The notes below the pieces were generated by a model, which was given only the letters and a program-made list of their open reading frames with translations, searched no databases and was not told where the DNA came from. The position numbers and the translations under genes are program-made. Below, one piece after another: positions 32,225 through 42,800 of a stretch of DNA of 64,000 bases; within the stretch, counting starts at the first letter, position 1, and each line of letters opens with the position of its first letter. Source of the stretch: Bactrocera neohumeralis (taxonomy: Eukaryota; Arthropoda; Insecta; Diptera; Tephritidae); contig NW_026089623.1 of the NCBI RefSeq assembly GCF_024586455.1, forward strand, positions 17,922,236 through 17,986,235, in the 5' to 3' direction.

Positions 32225-32580
32225 ATCAGAACGTAAGTGTTCCGAATGCACTGAGTGTATCAAAAAAAATGTTTCAACATTGTGGGTATTTTTCTCAGAT
32301 TTCAACGTGATTAACATTCTGCGTACAACACAAAGCAAGTGAGTATTGTTTTTGTTTCATATGTGATGCCATGCGGTTCGATTGTCGCTTGAAAATGCGC
32401 GGTGTGTGTAAAAAAAAGTGTTTCAACATTGTGTGTTTTTTCCAGATTTAATTCCATCGATTTGCTACATTTATTCGAACCGATTTTGTGTTTTTCTGCT
32501 GACCGTGCAACACACACAAAGCAAGTGAGTATTGTTATTGTTTCGTAAGTGCTTCCATGCGGTTCACAAATACACTGTTG
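32225..32580 (+). repeat. Imperfect tandem duplication in Helitron 5' region
   Basis: Two units of about 180 bp share GTGTTTCAACATTGTG, CACAAAGCAAGTGAGTATTG and CCATGCGGTTC. The second unit starts near 32400. They lie in the untranslated 5' part of the Helitron. Confidence 0.6.
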
Positions 32581-32689
32581 GTGGGTCTTATTGCATATGC
32601 GTGTGTGGGTAAAATACACAGTTTGAGATATAGTTTTAGGTTAATTTTTCCATTTTTATTTATGTACTTCAAATATGCATACTCTAGCA

Positions 32690-33154
32690 CGACCACCGGG
32701 GACAACACTAACTACCTTTTTCGAGTTGTGTGAAAACGATGAATTTGCAAGAACATTGCTATATTTCGAAATACCACAATATTTCACTTGAAATCCAACA
32801 TCGAAAACATTTCAACGACGAAAGCAAGGGGAGCGTGTTGACGGTTATCCAAATGTCCGTAAAACCGATGCCATAAGACGCATTTACACCATCTATCCGA
32901 ACAACGCCGAATGTTTTTATTTGCGTCTGCTATTAGTCAACATGCGCGGACCAAGATCATTTGATGATTTGAAAACTGTTGACGGTCAGTTGTGTGCGAC
33001 GTATCGTGAAGCATGTCAGCGATTGCATTTGTTTGAAGACGATATGCATTGGGACACCGCACTTCATGACGCATCACTCACATCTCATCCAAAACAAATA
33101 CGCGTCCTATTTGCCATAATAATATCTACATGCCTTCCGTCAAATCCGCAATAA
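32690..33154 (+). pseudogene. Helitron Rep-helicase linker region
   Basis: From about 32690 the reading FFELCENDEFARTL is typical of the segment after the Rep domain. The frame 32921-33154 gives LVNMRGPRSFDDLKTVDGQL, then YREACQRLHLFEDD and HWDTALHDASLTSHP, which precede the helicase in Helitron proteins. The ATG at 32921 is internal and not a true start. A stop ends it at 33154, before the Walker A motif. Confidence 0.82.
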
Positions 33155-33296
33155 CTGTGGAATAAGTACAAAGACTGCATGACAGAGGACTTATTAATTT
33201 TGGCGCGTAATCGAGCATCGGACGCAGACTAGCTTTATATATTGATATTGGTTGAAGATCTGTGCCTTACAATTGTGAATAAGGCATTAGCGCAAC

Positions 33297-33860
33297 TTGG
33301 CAATACTGCGCCCAGTCATTGACCATGAGCTTCAACGTGAACAACAATACGATAGCAATGAATTGCGTGCTTTCATACCAGCTAACATTACCAAATTGAA
33401 TATTCAGCAGAAAAATGCTTATGATAAGATTATACGAGCGGTTGACAATATCGCCGGTGGATTCTACTTTCTTGATGCGCCCGGTGGTACAGGGAAAACG
33501 TTTCTGATCTCTTTGATTCTTGCTACTATACGGTCACAGCAGAAAATTGCGCTGGCAATTGCTTCGTCAGGCATCGCTGCTACTCTACTTGATGGCGGCC
33601 GAACAGCACATTCTGCGTTGAAATTATCGTTGAACATCCAAGTCGTTGAAACACCAACGTGCAACATATCGAGGAATTCAACAATGGCAAAAGTTTTGCG
33701 AGGAGCTGGAATAGTTCTATGGGATGAGTGCCCAATGGCTAACAAAAAGTCATTAGAAGCATTCAATAGAACAATGCAAGATTTACGCCAAAAGCAACAA
33801 CTTTTAGGCGGAGCATTAGTCTTATTATCCACACTATCAACGCCACGATTATTTAAGTGA
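33297..33860 (+). pseudogene. Helitron PIF1-like helicase, N-terminal part
   Basis: About 187 residues. LNIQQKNAYDKII is the Q-motif region, DAPGGTGKTFLISLIL is Walker A, and IVLWDECPMANKKSLEA contains Walker B (Asp-Glu). The SSGIAATLLDGGRTAHS block is helicase motif Ia. It belongs to the 5'-3' PIF1 superfamily 1B helicases of Helitrons. The frame then breaks, with a deletion of the middle helicase motifs before 33857. Confidence 0.88.
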
Positions 33861-34195
33861 ACGCGCAATATTGGCACCGAAAAATGTACACGTCAACGAA
33901 ATCAATTTTGCCAGTCAAGAAAAACTGCCAGGAGAAGCTACAACATATATGTACATCGATTGATAGCGTTTTAAATCAAGATGAAGTAGTCAATTATCCA
34001 ACTGAATTCTTGAATTCTTTGGATCCCCCCGGTCTGCCACCGCATCGTTTGGTCCTGAAAGTCGGTTCCCCCATTATACTTCTACGAAATCTGAAGCCAC
34101 CGACCTTGTGTAATGGCACAAGACTTTCAGTCAAAAAATTGTGGCCAGATTTGATTGAAGCAACAATAAATACTAAATGGCAAGGCAGCAGGTGA
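33857..34195 (+). pseudogene. Helitron helicase, middle-to-late part
   Basis: About 112 residues. The second half contains DEVVNYPTEFLNSLDPPGLP and LVLKVGSPIILLRNLKPP followed by LCNGTRL, the same blocks seen in Helitron copy A (4030-4698). The first 40 residues do not match well and are probably out of frame. A shift near 34190 leads to the last part. Confidence 0.82.
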
Positions 34196-34220
34196 AGTTG
34201 TACTCTTACAACGCATTCCC

Positions 34221-34466
34221 ATGATTCCAACGGACATGCCGTTTGAATTTAAGCGCTTGCAGTTCCCAGTACGTCTTGCCTTTGTGATGACCATCAACAA
34301 ATCGCAAGGGCAAACGTTACAAGTGTGCGGCGTCAATTTGGAAGAACCGTGCTTCTCCCACGGCCAATTGTTCGTCGCATGCTCGAGAGTGGGAACACCA
34401 AGGTGCTTATTCATTTACGCGCCAGGTGGAAAAACCAAAAATGTTTTTTACCAATATGTTTTATAA
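34221..34466 (+). pseudogene. Helitron helicase C-terminus
   Basis: About 81 residues: FPVRLAFVMTINKSQGQTL is helicase motif V, and GQLFVACSRVG contains motif VI with its arginine. The end (FIYAPGGKTKNVFYQYVL) is the normal terminus of Helitron proteins. TAA at 34464-34466 ends the coding region about 110 bp before the CTAG terminus. Confidence 0.87.
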
Positions 34467-34707
34467 ATGTGTTACAAATAAGTAACAGTTTAACAACAAT
34501 AAATAAAACACAAAGTAAAAACCCTTAAGAGTTTTAATCGATTTAGGTGTAGCGAAACGCACAGGGCAACAGCTAGTAATTTATATTTTTTGCTCTACTA
34601 TTTCATTTAAATATGCTATTTTCAATTTTCGTTACAGAATGATGTTTTGTTTAATTTGACAAAAAATTAAATTATACCAAAATGATACAGATAAATATCG
34701 GCTATAT

Positions 34708-35451
34708 TTATACCATAACATTTAAGGTCCTGTTTTGACGACGAATGCGCAGTTTTTGGGCCAAATCTTCTGTCATGAAATTGACTTGTGATCCTGAGTC
34801 CAGTAAGGCTCTTGCAGGTAGGTACTCTCCACAGCTGGTACTCACCTGAATAACTGCTGTTGCCAACATTACCCGATCCGGCATACTCGATGTATGCATT
34901 GCATGTGTAGTTGTTGTTGGTTGCGGATGAGATTCAGCAGCAAAGGAAACGTGATACTTACGCAAACAATTTATGCATAAGGGCACCGATTTGACATACT
35001 CAAATCTCTGTTGCACAGAGAGAGTTTTAAATGTGGGGCAAGCAGATATGTAGTGGTCCTTTGATTTACACTGCTGGCAAAGAGGCTGCTTTGTATTTGC
35101 AGCTACTAACGACGATTTGGTCCTTTCCGATTTGGTTCCTGTCATGTGACTCGTGCTGATTGCAGCTCCGGGCTTCGTTCTCGAACATGACGCTCCTTCT
35201 GCTGATAATTGCTGAAATCTTCTATTCAGGGTGGCTTCACAGTCTTTCAATAATGGTGGCTTGTCGTAATCCAGCTGTTCTTCCCACTTTGATCGGGTGG
35301 CAGAGTCTACTTTTGTCATGACCATGTGTATGGTAATCGCATTTGTAATTTGTTTCTTATCGCCCAGCGATAGCAATGAGTCATACACAGCCGACACTTC
35401 ATCGATCATCGCTCGTAACGAGGGTGCCGATGGTTTTTGGATAGTTGGCAA
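34708..35451 (-). pseudogene. BEL/Pao gag C-terminus and protease start
   Basis: Continues gag in another frame. A zinc-knuckle-like CQQCKSKDHYISACPTF and a second C-x2-C-LRKYH segment lead to the protease (DUF1758 type) with ARALLDSGSQVNFMTEDLAQ, where DSG is the catalytic triad. The sequence ends shortly after NRTLNVMV, so the protease is truncated by whatever lies left of 34708. Confidence 0.87.
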
Positions 35452-36087
35452 TTAAAAAAGTTTCGAAATTGTATTGAAAAATATCAAACATTTATTATCG
35501 TAAACTTTTTTGAGGCTTGCCAACGCCTTCGGATAATTTTCATCCGACATCTGAAACGCTTTTACCGTACCCAGAGCCTCTCCAGATAGACAATTAACCA
35601 GATGGTTAAATTTTTCAATATCTGGGATATTTGGATCATTGTGAACCAAACTCCCAAACAGACTCATAAAATTTTTAAATTCGGAATAATCTCCCTTGAA
35701 TTTCGGCAAATTCATTTTTGGGAGCCTTGAGCTGTGAGATGTCACGAAAGATGTGTCCGCAATAGACGTTCTACTTTTTGCTATAATTGTTTTAATTATA
35801 GATTTTGTTTCTACAATTATGTCCTCTAACTCCCCTTGGGCCATGTCGTCTTCATTAATCTCTTCAATTTTACATTGACACTTCATCAACTTTTCACTGT
35901 GTGAGTTTAATTTGTCGAGACGACATGCCAACTCAATTGGATCTAACGACATGGTTTTTTCCAGAAGGCCCGTCTTTATACGCAAAATGCTACCTTTCAC
36001 CACCGTCCTTTGACTCTTTAAAGATTTTAAGTCGATCAACTGCTTACTTGGAGAGATGTTGGCGATAGTTGGCTTTGGCTTGCTCAT
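35452..36087 (-). pseudogene. BEL/Pao gag N-terminal region
   Basis: From ATG 36087, about 200 of 211 residues are in frame. A charged helical stretch (LDKLNSHSEKLMKCQCKIEE) is followed by RLPKMNLPKFKGDYSEFKNF, the hallmark of BEL/Pao gag (DUF1759), and LVNCLSGEALGTVKAFQM. The last residues are frameshifted. Gag forms the particle core that holds the element RNA. Confidence 0.87.
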
Positions 36088-36279
36088 TCTTGTTTGTCAA
36101 AATTAAATTTTCAAATGAGAACGATATAGGTTGGCAACAGATATAATAGGAATCGATTACGAAAACGAAATAAAAAATATCGATTTCCAATTATACAAAA
36201 GCCTAACCGATAATATTCGTAATGAGCACAATGTTTTTTGCAAACGAGAAGTTGAAAACTGTGTAAAAACACACTGACC

Positions 36280-36530
36280 AAGTTGTAAAATTTTTTGCTT
36301 TTGCAAATTATTAAAAAATCGCACCTTAATTTTTATTGTAAAAGAGATAATATAAACGCTACCGCAAATCGTTTGATCCCTTTTTTTTTATGTCGATATA
36401 TGTATATAACGTATGTAGTATATACACGTTTGCTTTTTGCCAATTATTAAAAAAATCGCACCTTAATGTTCAAGTGATGCGATCATAGACGCTATCACGA
36501 ATCCCTCTATCCCTCTTTCTTTTTATATAC
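36280..36530. repeat. Tandem duplication, about 160-bp unit
   Basis: TTTGCTTTTGCAAATTATTA, AAAATCGCACCTTAAT and an ACGCTACCGCAAATC end recur about 165 bp later as TTTGCTTTTTGCCAATTATT, AAAATCGCACCTTAAT and ACGCTATCACGAATC. They may be part of the BEL/Pao leader or LTR (inference). No gene overlaps. Confidence 0.55.
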
Positions 36531-36879
36531 GTGTCCAACTATTATATATGTGTAATGGATATAAGCATTTAAAAGTGTAAAAAGGAAGAGTCAAACACTG
36601 AAAGGGTGCAAATGTCAATTATTGATATTTATTTTCTTTGTTTGCACCACTTTCAATGATTCGCACTCGTTACCTGTTGTGAATGCGTAGGCGCTTTGCC
36701 TGCGTTCACTTCCCTGCTGCAGAGGAGGCAACGGCAGCTCATTCCCACCAAGGAAGTAGGTTTTGACGCAGCAGAGATGTCGTTGGCAGCGGCGATGTTA
36801 TTAGCTGAAGGGTTGCTGTTAGCGGCCGCGATGTTGTCAGCGGCAATCGATGCTTTTAGTAGCAGAGGTAGAAACAGTA

Positions 36880-37125
36880 CGATGTAGTACAGTACTTTGT
36901 AGAAAACGGCAAACTTGTGTAGAAAAACGGCAAACTTGTGTACAAAACGACAAACGATTTTTTTTTAACGGGTGTTCAATAAATACTTTTATACCGGCAC
37001 TTCACCATGTATCGAAACGGGACGGTGATTTTGGTTTGTACGCTACGGCAGATTTTGCGGAATTTTTTAACGGGTGTTTAATAAATACTTCTATACCGGC
37101 ACTTCACTGTCAATCGGTACTTTAA
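36880..37125 (+). repeat. Short tandem repeats near 37 kb
   Basis: Three copies of AAACGGCAAACTTGTGTA-like units (36900-36960) are followed by two copies of AACGGGTGTTCAATAAATAC with TATACCGGCACTTCAC (36968 and 37068). The AATAAA inside suggests LTR or 3'-end DNA, but no partner LTR was found. 36600-36880 is GC-richer and non-coding as far as I can see. Confidence 0.55.
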
Positions 37126-37543
37126 GTTAACGGCACTAAAAAACGTTTTAGTTTTTTTTTTGGGTTTGTAATTTAAACAGTAATAATTTTTTTTTTTTAA
37201 TTTTAACTTTTTACAGAACTTTTATGTGAATGTAAATTTCACCACTTTTGCCAAAATACAAATTGAAATACTTATGTGCCTTTATTTTTGCACTCCACTG
37301 TACTCACCACCCGTTTTGAACTTGACGTACGTATATGTATGTATGTATATTAGGGTGTGCCATTTTGATTTCTTAATAAAAAATGAACAGAAAATTTAGT
37401 TTCTTTCCTGCGGAGAATAAAATGAAAAGGCAGTCTTAAGTCACCTCCCAATTAATAAAGATGCTCTTAAGCTTTTTAAAAACAATTTTTGAGTTTTTAT
37501 TTTTTATTTTTTTATGTGTATGGCATAGGGCCATAATACGTAA
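37126..37543. other. No gene; possible MITE end
   Basis: AT-rich sequence with AGGGTGTGCCATTTTGATTT at about 37352 that looks like a transposon terminus. I did not find its partner. No coding sequence was recognised. Confidence 0.35.
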
Positions 37544-37799
37544 GTGGCGCAGTGGGTCGTGATAACTTCAATGTTATCAGAAAAACCACGCTTATAGACG
37601 CCCACGCGACGGTTAATATCGTGCTAAGTTCTAACAGGATCTACGACAATAGTGCGACACCGTATAACGCAAAGTCTATTACGGCATAAATAAAACCTGA
37701 ATAAAAATCAGGAAGACGCTACAGAATTCGGGAGAGGACGTAAATCCAAAAGGTTACCTCAATAAAACCATGAAAGTGCTGCAGTGCAACTAAATTAAG

Positions 37800-37970
37800 A
37801 ATAAAACGAATAAAATTAAGAAATCAACAATTAAGAATTTTAAAGCAAATAAAATTAAGAAATCAACAATTAAAAATTTCAACAAAGGAAAACAAATTAA
37901 AAATAAAACAAATAAAATTAAGAAATCAACAATTAAGAATTTCAACCAAGTGAAATAAATTAAGAAACAA
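37800..37970 (+). repeat. Leader tandem repeats of errantivirus-like element
   Basis: Units such as AAAATTAAGAAATCAACAAT followed by TAAGAATTT recur three to four times with spacings of about 30-60 bp in the untranslated leader. Such arrays occur in insect gypsy-group leaders. They make translations on the minus strand appear repetitive; those are not genes. Confidence 0.6.
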
Positions 37971-37996
37971 CATATAACAACAACAAATAAAACAAA

Positions 37997-38158
37997 ATGC
38001 CAGACCATGAAGCAGCACCGTCGGCTCTCTCAGACAGCAACATGAGCCAGGTCGCATACCAGATTGCTAATGTTGAGAAGTTCGAAGGAGATCCAAACAG
38101 TTTGTACACCTTTTTAGCCGAATCGACTACATATTGGGACTTTATGTTACCGCAGACG
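37997..38158 (+). CDS. Errantivirus-like gag, N-terminal fragment
   Basis: ATG 37997 opens a frame of 54 codons up to the gap. The segment VEKFEGDPNSLYTFLAE resembles the first helix region of gypsy-group gag capsids. It lies after the leader repeats, where gag should start. Gag would build the particle core. Everything downstream is hidden by the N gap, so integrity cannot be judged. Confidence 0.65.
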
Positions 38159-38258
38159 NNNNNNNNNNNNNNNNNNNNNNNNNNNNNNNNNNNNNNNNNN
38201 NNNNNNNNNNNNNNNNNNNNNNNNNNNNNNNNNNNNNNNNNNNNNNNNNNNNNNNNNN
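38159..38258. other. Assembly gap (100 N)
   Basis: Exactly 100 N with gag on one side and an env tail on the other. The real distance is expected to be several kilobases if one intact errantivirus-like element spans it. Confidence 0.97.
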
Positions 38259-38451
38259 ACAAAGGCTTAAGATCAAAAAACTACAATATATTAGAGACAC
38301 AGATAGAAAGCTGACAGCAAATCCTGCAACGTTCAGCGTGGCTATCCTCCTCATCATAGCCATTGTATTTTTTATCTTGAAGGTGCTACAAAAATTAAAA
38401 GAAAAGATTTTTATTGACAGTCTGAGTAAGCCCGAAGACGGCGTACATTAA
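38259..38451 (+). CDS. Errantivirus-like env, C-terminal fragment
   Basis: An open frame from the gap edge to TAA 38449-38451 (about 63 codons). It contains a charged stretch, a hydrophobic segment of about 18 residues (rich in Ile, Leu, Val and Phe) and a Lys-rich stop-transfer followed by a 20-residue tail. That fits the membrane anchor of an endogenous insect retroviral envelope protein. The polypurine tract begins at the stop codon. There is no disablement in the visible part. Confidence 0.65.
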
Positions 38452-38461
38452 GAAGGGGAGG

Positions 38462-38650
38462 AAATAACTCAAGTAGCTCAACCACAGACGGAGAACTTAA
38501 GCGTGGCTTGAGTGAACAAATTCTTTATCTCACGCCAGCCACTGCGTTGTTCGCTTGATGCTATTATTAATGCAACAGAAGATATAGAGGAGGTATGTTA
38601 ATCTGTTATAAATTCTTCGTCTTGAAAAAATGTGTATCGCCTTTTTTCTT
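38462..38650 (+). repeat. Errantivirus-like 3' LTR (partial)
   Basis: Starts directly after the polypurine tract with AATAACTCAAGTAGC. Contains CTTAAGCGTGGCTTGAGTGA, a short palindrome-like stretch. The 3' limit is not determined; I place it near 38650 only because the sequence turns AT-rich. No second copy was recognised near 37.4 kb. Confidence 0.5.
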
Positions 38651-38959
38651 TTAACATATTAATATTTCGATAACCTTGAAAGTCGGATAGTTTTTCTCTT
38701 TCTTACTTACGCTTTCTCACATTCAAACAAAAATTGCTCAAAATGTAACTGTGTTGGTGAACAGCAGGAAATGTTTCAATGTGTTTGTGCAATATGTTAC
38801 CTCCGTCTGGCAAGGAACATTACAATAGAAAATAGGTATAATTTAAATTTTAGGGTTGAATTTTGATAAAAGGAATACATTTAACCAACATTGTATTAAC
38901 ATTAAGCAAGATCTTCCCACCAGACTCAATATAATAAAATACCTATCCTCAAATAAAAG
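38651..38959. other. AT-rich spacer, no feature seen
   Basis: About 310 bp of AT-rich sequence between the errantivirus-like LTR and the I-like LINE relic. Nothing was recognised. Confidence 0.45.
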
Positions 38960-39945
38960 CCATGTCCACCTTAATCCACTCATAAATTTTACAACGCTAC
39001 CTATCCTCGCAAAAATTTACTAAGGATTGTAAATTTATGGCAAGACCTCGAAATCATCTCTTACTAAAATAATGGGCACATATCATGCTGCTGTCCGATT
39101 TAGCCTTTCGAACAACTCCCGTCAAATATCTGTTAGCCGACCCTAAAGTCTCAACTCGCTCACTTATCTATAAACAAGCATTTCTAGAGGAGACCGTTTC
39201 ATTAAAAAGCAAACACTGGAAATTTTTATTTACAGATGGGTCCAGAAATAATTATCGAAAATCTTTTGCAGTAGTCCATGAAAATGATGATCTGATAGTA
39301 AACGGAATTTCACTAGATCAAACGTCACCTTACGGGGCTGAAATTCAAGGTGTCCTAAGCGCGTTGCAACTCGTCTCCAAAAAAAGCAATGAACTTGTTT
39401 TCTGCACAGATAAGAAACCATTACCACATGGAGCTCATAAATTTAACAACTACTCGGAAGAAATATCTACAATTAGGACTTCCTTAATAAACTTAAAAAA
39501 AAAAATTAAGCTCATGTGTGTCAAAGGTTAATATAACAGGAAACGAGCTAGAAGATAAAGCAGCCATAGCGACCTCAACATCTCAGCTATTTATTCCATT
39601 CCTGAAAAAACGAATCAGAAGTGAGCTATTACAAGACGTTCTCAAAAGCCTAATACGCAATAACAAATAACAAATAAGGCTAAGCATTAGGCACACTCCT
39701 CTTACACATCTTCACTTGGTGAAGAAAGAGCCACAGCCGAAGTGCAACTTTTGCAACTCATCCTCTTTAACAATCACCCATATCCTTAAGGAATGCCAAT
39801 CCTTAAATCTCCTCTGATGCACAATATTTCTTCAAGATCCCATATTCATACTAAACACCCCAAATGTAGCCCTAATTGCTAGAGTTTTTTCACGTTTATT
39901 GAAATTTAAATTATAATAAATAATAATAATAACAATAATAATAAT
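38960..39945 (+). mobile_element. I-like LINE 3' relic with RNase H
   Basis: A 5'-truncated LINE. The frame 39085-39531 holds the RNase H region, a second frame (39530-39670) its end, and a third (about 39710-39850) a Cys-His knuckle (KCNFCNSSSLTITHILKEC). The 3' end lies in an ATAATAATAATAAC tract at about 39945. RNase H plus a TAA-type tail is typical of I-group LINEs. Confidence 0.72.
39085..39531 (+). pseudogene. LINE RNase H domain (I-like)
   Basis: About 148 residues. HWKFLFTDGSRNN contains the first catalytic aspartate (TDGS), SPYGAEIQGVLSAL the glutamate, and FCTDKKP the next aspartate position. The sequence before it (FRTTPVKYLLADPK) is the linker after the reverse transcriptase. 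The frame is lost at VKG, and the last RNase H motif GNELEDKAA appears in the next frame. It would degrade template RNA. Confidence 0.75.
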
Positions 39946-40379
39946 TTTATAGTTTAAGTATTATCAACATAGTACCTTACATGTTTTTTTTTTAATATTT
40001 AAGTACCTACAATTTTTCTACCAGAAATAATTAGAAAAATAATACCAAAAAATAACAGTATTGAAATTATTTTAATTTTCGTGTTTAAAAATAATGTTTG
40101 TGTTTGAAATAAAAAAATATTAAAGAAGTCAGGTATTTCGAATATACTCGTCCATTTTTTTTATAATGGCTTCCCAAGTTTCAATCACATTAAGGCGTAA
40201 GCTGCGCGGAAATATTGCTGTTAAAAATTTGAAATCTTCAAAACTTTCGTCTGATGACATGACTCATGTGGCGTAATCGCGTCTCTCATAGAGGAGTCTT
40301 TTTCTATTAAAGGCTCCACCATGGAAGGAGTTTTTTATAATTTTCATTATTCATGCGTAAACAATTTATAATTTTGCCA
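39946..40379. other. No gene seen
   Basis: Poly(T)/poly(A) runs and TCTCATAGAGGAGTC-type words. Nothing recognisable before the LINE 5' leader at about 40380. Confidence 0.4.
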
Positions 40380-40935
40380 TGAAGTTTGCTTGCACCTTGA
40401 CCCCTGCGAATGGTAGCAACCTTGTAGCGGCGCAGGGGCTTAAGCTGCAACACAGTACGGCATATTACAACCGTCATGGGTGGTGCTGCATAGCATCTCT
40501 CCTGGTGGTTCGCAGAAGCTGCATGTATGCTGCGACCAAGAGCTACCACCTCCTAATCCAGGGTGTTATGCGACTACCGTGCCCATTGGATGATTTGCAG
40601 CCAGGAGGTCAATTCGGCTGTATTCCAACGGAGCCTTCCCAACACTGGGCCGCCTTGGGAAGTAACGGTGGCCTTACCGGGTCAAGGGGCTTTGCCGCGG
40701 CGGACCTTTGCGATTCCCCTCCATAAGAATATACCAGTAGGTCCACAATATGGGCTGAATGGTCGTAAGAACCAGTATGAGCAACAAACCACAAACAACA
40801 ACAACAGCAAATAGCTGCAGCAGCACGAGTACCGCAGGTAAGAGCGGCCTAGGGGCTAGACAAAAGCCCAAGGCGAGCCAGGAGCCTGCGACTGGGACGA
40901 CCGTAGTACCGACTTGATCCGAAGCCAGCTCAGCT

Positions 40936-41580
40936 GTGCATGATGCGACTGCCGCTGTTGTTGGAGGAGAGCGACACGAGTCCCCCAACGACACCATCTC
41001 GGCAGGACAGCTTGTAACCACCGCCGCTGATGAAGGTAAGCGCAATGAGCTTCCCAACGAGCAGGGTGGCACGCTATTATCCACTGAGCTTCTGAAGTGC
41101 TGGACATGCAGGTTGATGAAGATGGCGGGGACAAGGACCAGTCTCTCATCGAGCCAATATTATGATGGGCATGCCTCGGCTGTCATCGCGAAGCGGTTCA
41201 TCTTGCACAACCTGGGCATCCTCTTAATCCAGGAACCATGGGTGCATAAAGGAGAGGTAAGAGGCCTCAATTCGATAAAAAGCAAGGTAAACTGGGATCT
41301 CTATAGCGATAGACCCCGTTCTTGTGTAGTCGTTAGAACTGATAAAGACTTTTTCTGTACTTCAGAGTTTCTAACGCAGGATCTGGTGGCGGTACAAGTG
41401 AAGGACAGGGAAGGTTCGGACTTCGTTCTTGCATCCGCCTACTTTCCAGGAGAGATGACCACAGCACCAATACAGCGTCTGCTCGACCACAGAGACAGCT
41501 CGACTGCACAAGGCGTTGTCGAGAGGCAAGACGGACTCGGTATTATCCATCAAAAGACAGGACGGGACGTATACGACTAG
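40936..41580 (+). pseudogene. LOA-like ORF end and endonuclease fragment
   Basis: A 214-residue frame. From about residue 80, HNLGILLIQEPWVHKGEVRG is the endonuclease core with catalytic Glu in QEPW, then SCVVVRTDKDFF and DLVAVQVKDREGS, then LASAYFPGE. The last 35 residues no longer match because of a deletion joining endonuclease to downstream sequence. It would nick target DNA. The first 60 residues are low-complexity leader-like. Confidence 0.75.
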
Positions 41581-41764
41581 CGCGGAGGAGAGGGCAGAGA
41601 CACTCCTACAAGCGCACTTTACGGAGACGGTTCATCTGAGCTGTTCACTGCAGACTCAGTCACGTTGCGATTCGCGCCTTCCTAGACATTTAGGGTGCTT
41701 TTGATAACGCGTCTCACACTAGCGTAATCAAGGCACTGAGAGAAGGAACGTAACGGCTCCATCA

Positions 41765-42457
41765 TTGTTACGGTGGAGTAAACATTTGGACTCAACGCTG
41801 TCTAAAGCAACTAAATCACTCATGATATGCAGACGCCTGGCCGGCAGATCCTGGGTATACAAGCCAAGTATCATTAGATGGCTGTATACCATGATCGTAA
41901 AGCAGTCTTCGCTGGTCCGTAGACTATCAAAGCTGCAAAGGCTTGCCTGTGTTCGTGCTTCGGGGGCAATGCGCACATGCCCCACGGTGGCACTGGAAGT
42001 CATACTGGAGCTCACACCACTGCATCTGGTGATCAAACAGGTAGCGGGACCGCGGACTAAGCTGTTCATACCAATGGGATGCTTGCCAAGTGTCTTTCAG
42101 GCTGAAGTTTTTGCTATATGTCAGTGCGTAGAAGTCAACATCCGCCGCAACTATCGCAACCAGCGCATCGCCATTCTCAAATATAGTCAAGCGGCACTAA
42201 AATCGATCTCAGCATATGAGATCAAATCGCTTTTAGTAGAGGAATACATAGAAAGGCTAAGCCGTCTATCTTTGTGCAACCGGGTGCACCTAATATGGGT
42301 GCCAGGGCATAAAGGGGTAGAAGGAAATGAGAGGGCCGACGAACTAGCCCGCTTTGCGGCAGCATCCAATATGATAGGACCAGAACCATGCATCGCGGTG
42401 GGACCCCACACTCTTAAGGGGCTGCTCCGCACAGAAGTGAAAACGGAGAGAGAATAG
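41765..42457 (+). pseudogene. LOA-like RT C-terminus and RNase H
   Basis: About 230 residues. The first 100 are the tail of the reverse transcriptase (RRLAGRSWVYKPSIIRWLYT). RNase H follows: VFQAEVFAICQCVE contains the catalytic Glu, ILKYSQAALKSI stands where SDSQAAL (catalytic Asp) is expected, and WVPGHKGVEGNERADELAR carries the last Asp. The Asp-to-Tyr type change in the KYSQAAL block would inactivate it. Confidence 0.82.
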
Positions 42458-42599
42458 CACTTCCAGCAGGCAGCAGGCAGCAGGTATGCGCCATGCCAAG
42501 CTGCTTTTAGGGGGATACAACCTCTCCCGGTGTGGGTTCACTAATTAACCTCCCCCGTGACAAATTCCGCCTCCTCGTCGCGATCTACACAGGAAGCAC

Positions 42600-42800
42600 T
42601 TGTCCATCATGGGCATAGTCTCCTGCTCCAACTGCCGGTTCTGCGACCTGGAACAGGAAACACCCGCACACCTAATTCTGGATTGTACAGCAATTTTCAG
42701 AAGAAGGCTTAAGGCTCTGGGTTCCATATACATTGACAGGGATCACGTCACCTCAGTAGCGCCCAGCAAACTCCTAGAACTATTCAGGTTGCTGTACCTC
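42600..42800 (+). pseudogene. LOA-like C-terminal Cys-His knuckle
   Basis: SCSNCRFCDLEQETPAHLIL followed by DC gives a Cys-x2-Cys and His-x4-Cys arrangement found at the end of LOA/Jockey-type ORF2. The frame then drifts into 3' UTR sequence before the TCTA tract. Confidence 0.72.

Larger units (their letters stand above)
31944..34576 (+). mobile_element. Helitron (copy B), decayed autonomous type
   Basis: Starts TCTATATATATATAAAATTA at 31944, preceded by A. Ends GCACAGGGCAACAGCTAG at 34576, followed by T, with a hairpin-capable GTAGCGAAACGC just before. These are clean Helitron termini. It encodes Rep/helicase fragments in order (32690-33154, 33297-33860, 33857-34195, 34221-34466). Most of the Rep domain between the 5' end and 32690 is missing, and the frames are broken. 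Confidence 0.9.
34708..36087 (-). mobile_element. BEL/Pao LTR retrotransposon relic (gag-protease)
   Basis: Only the 5' coding third of a BEL/Pao element is present: gag (36087 down to about 34850) and the start of the protease, with two frames joined by a frameshift at about 35452. Reverse transcriptase, RNase H, integrase and 3' LTR are absent. No LTR could be paired by eye. Sequence right of 36087 may be leader or LTR. Confidence 0.82.
37544..38650 (+). mobile_element. Errantivirus-like LTR element collapsed around a gap
   Basis: Left of the N gap are a primer-site-like TGGCGCAGTGGGTCGTGATA (37549), an A-rich leader with repeated AAATTAAGAAATCAACAATT units and the beginning of a gag-type frame (37997-38158). 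Right of the gap are the end of an env-type frame, a polypurine tract (AGAAGGGGAGG) and LTR-like sequence from about 38462. Nearly all of gag, the whole pol and most of env are therefore missing into the 100-N gap. The 5' LTR was not recognised. Confidence 0.65.

Noticed and set aside
36696..36887. Ala-rich small protein
   Set aside because: It has no start context, motif or homologue that I recognise, and the sequence looks like LTR or leader DNA.
37790..38008. Minus-strand Leu/Phe-rich repeat protein
   Set aside because: It is the reverse reading of the A-rich leader repeats of the errantivirus-like element.
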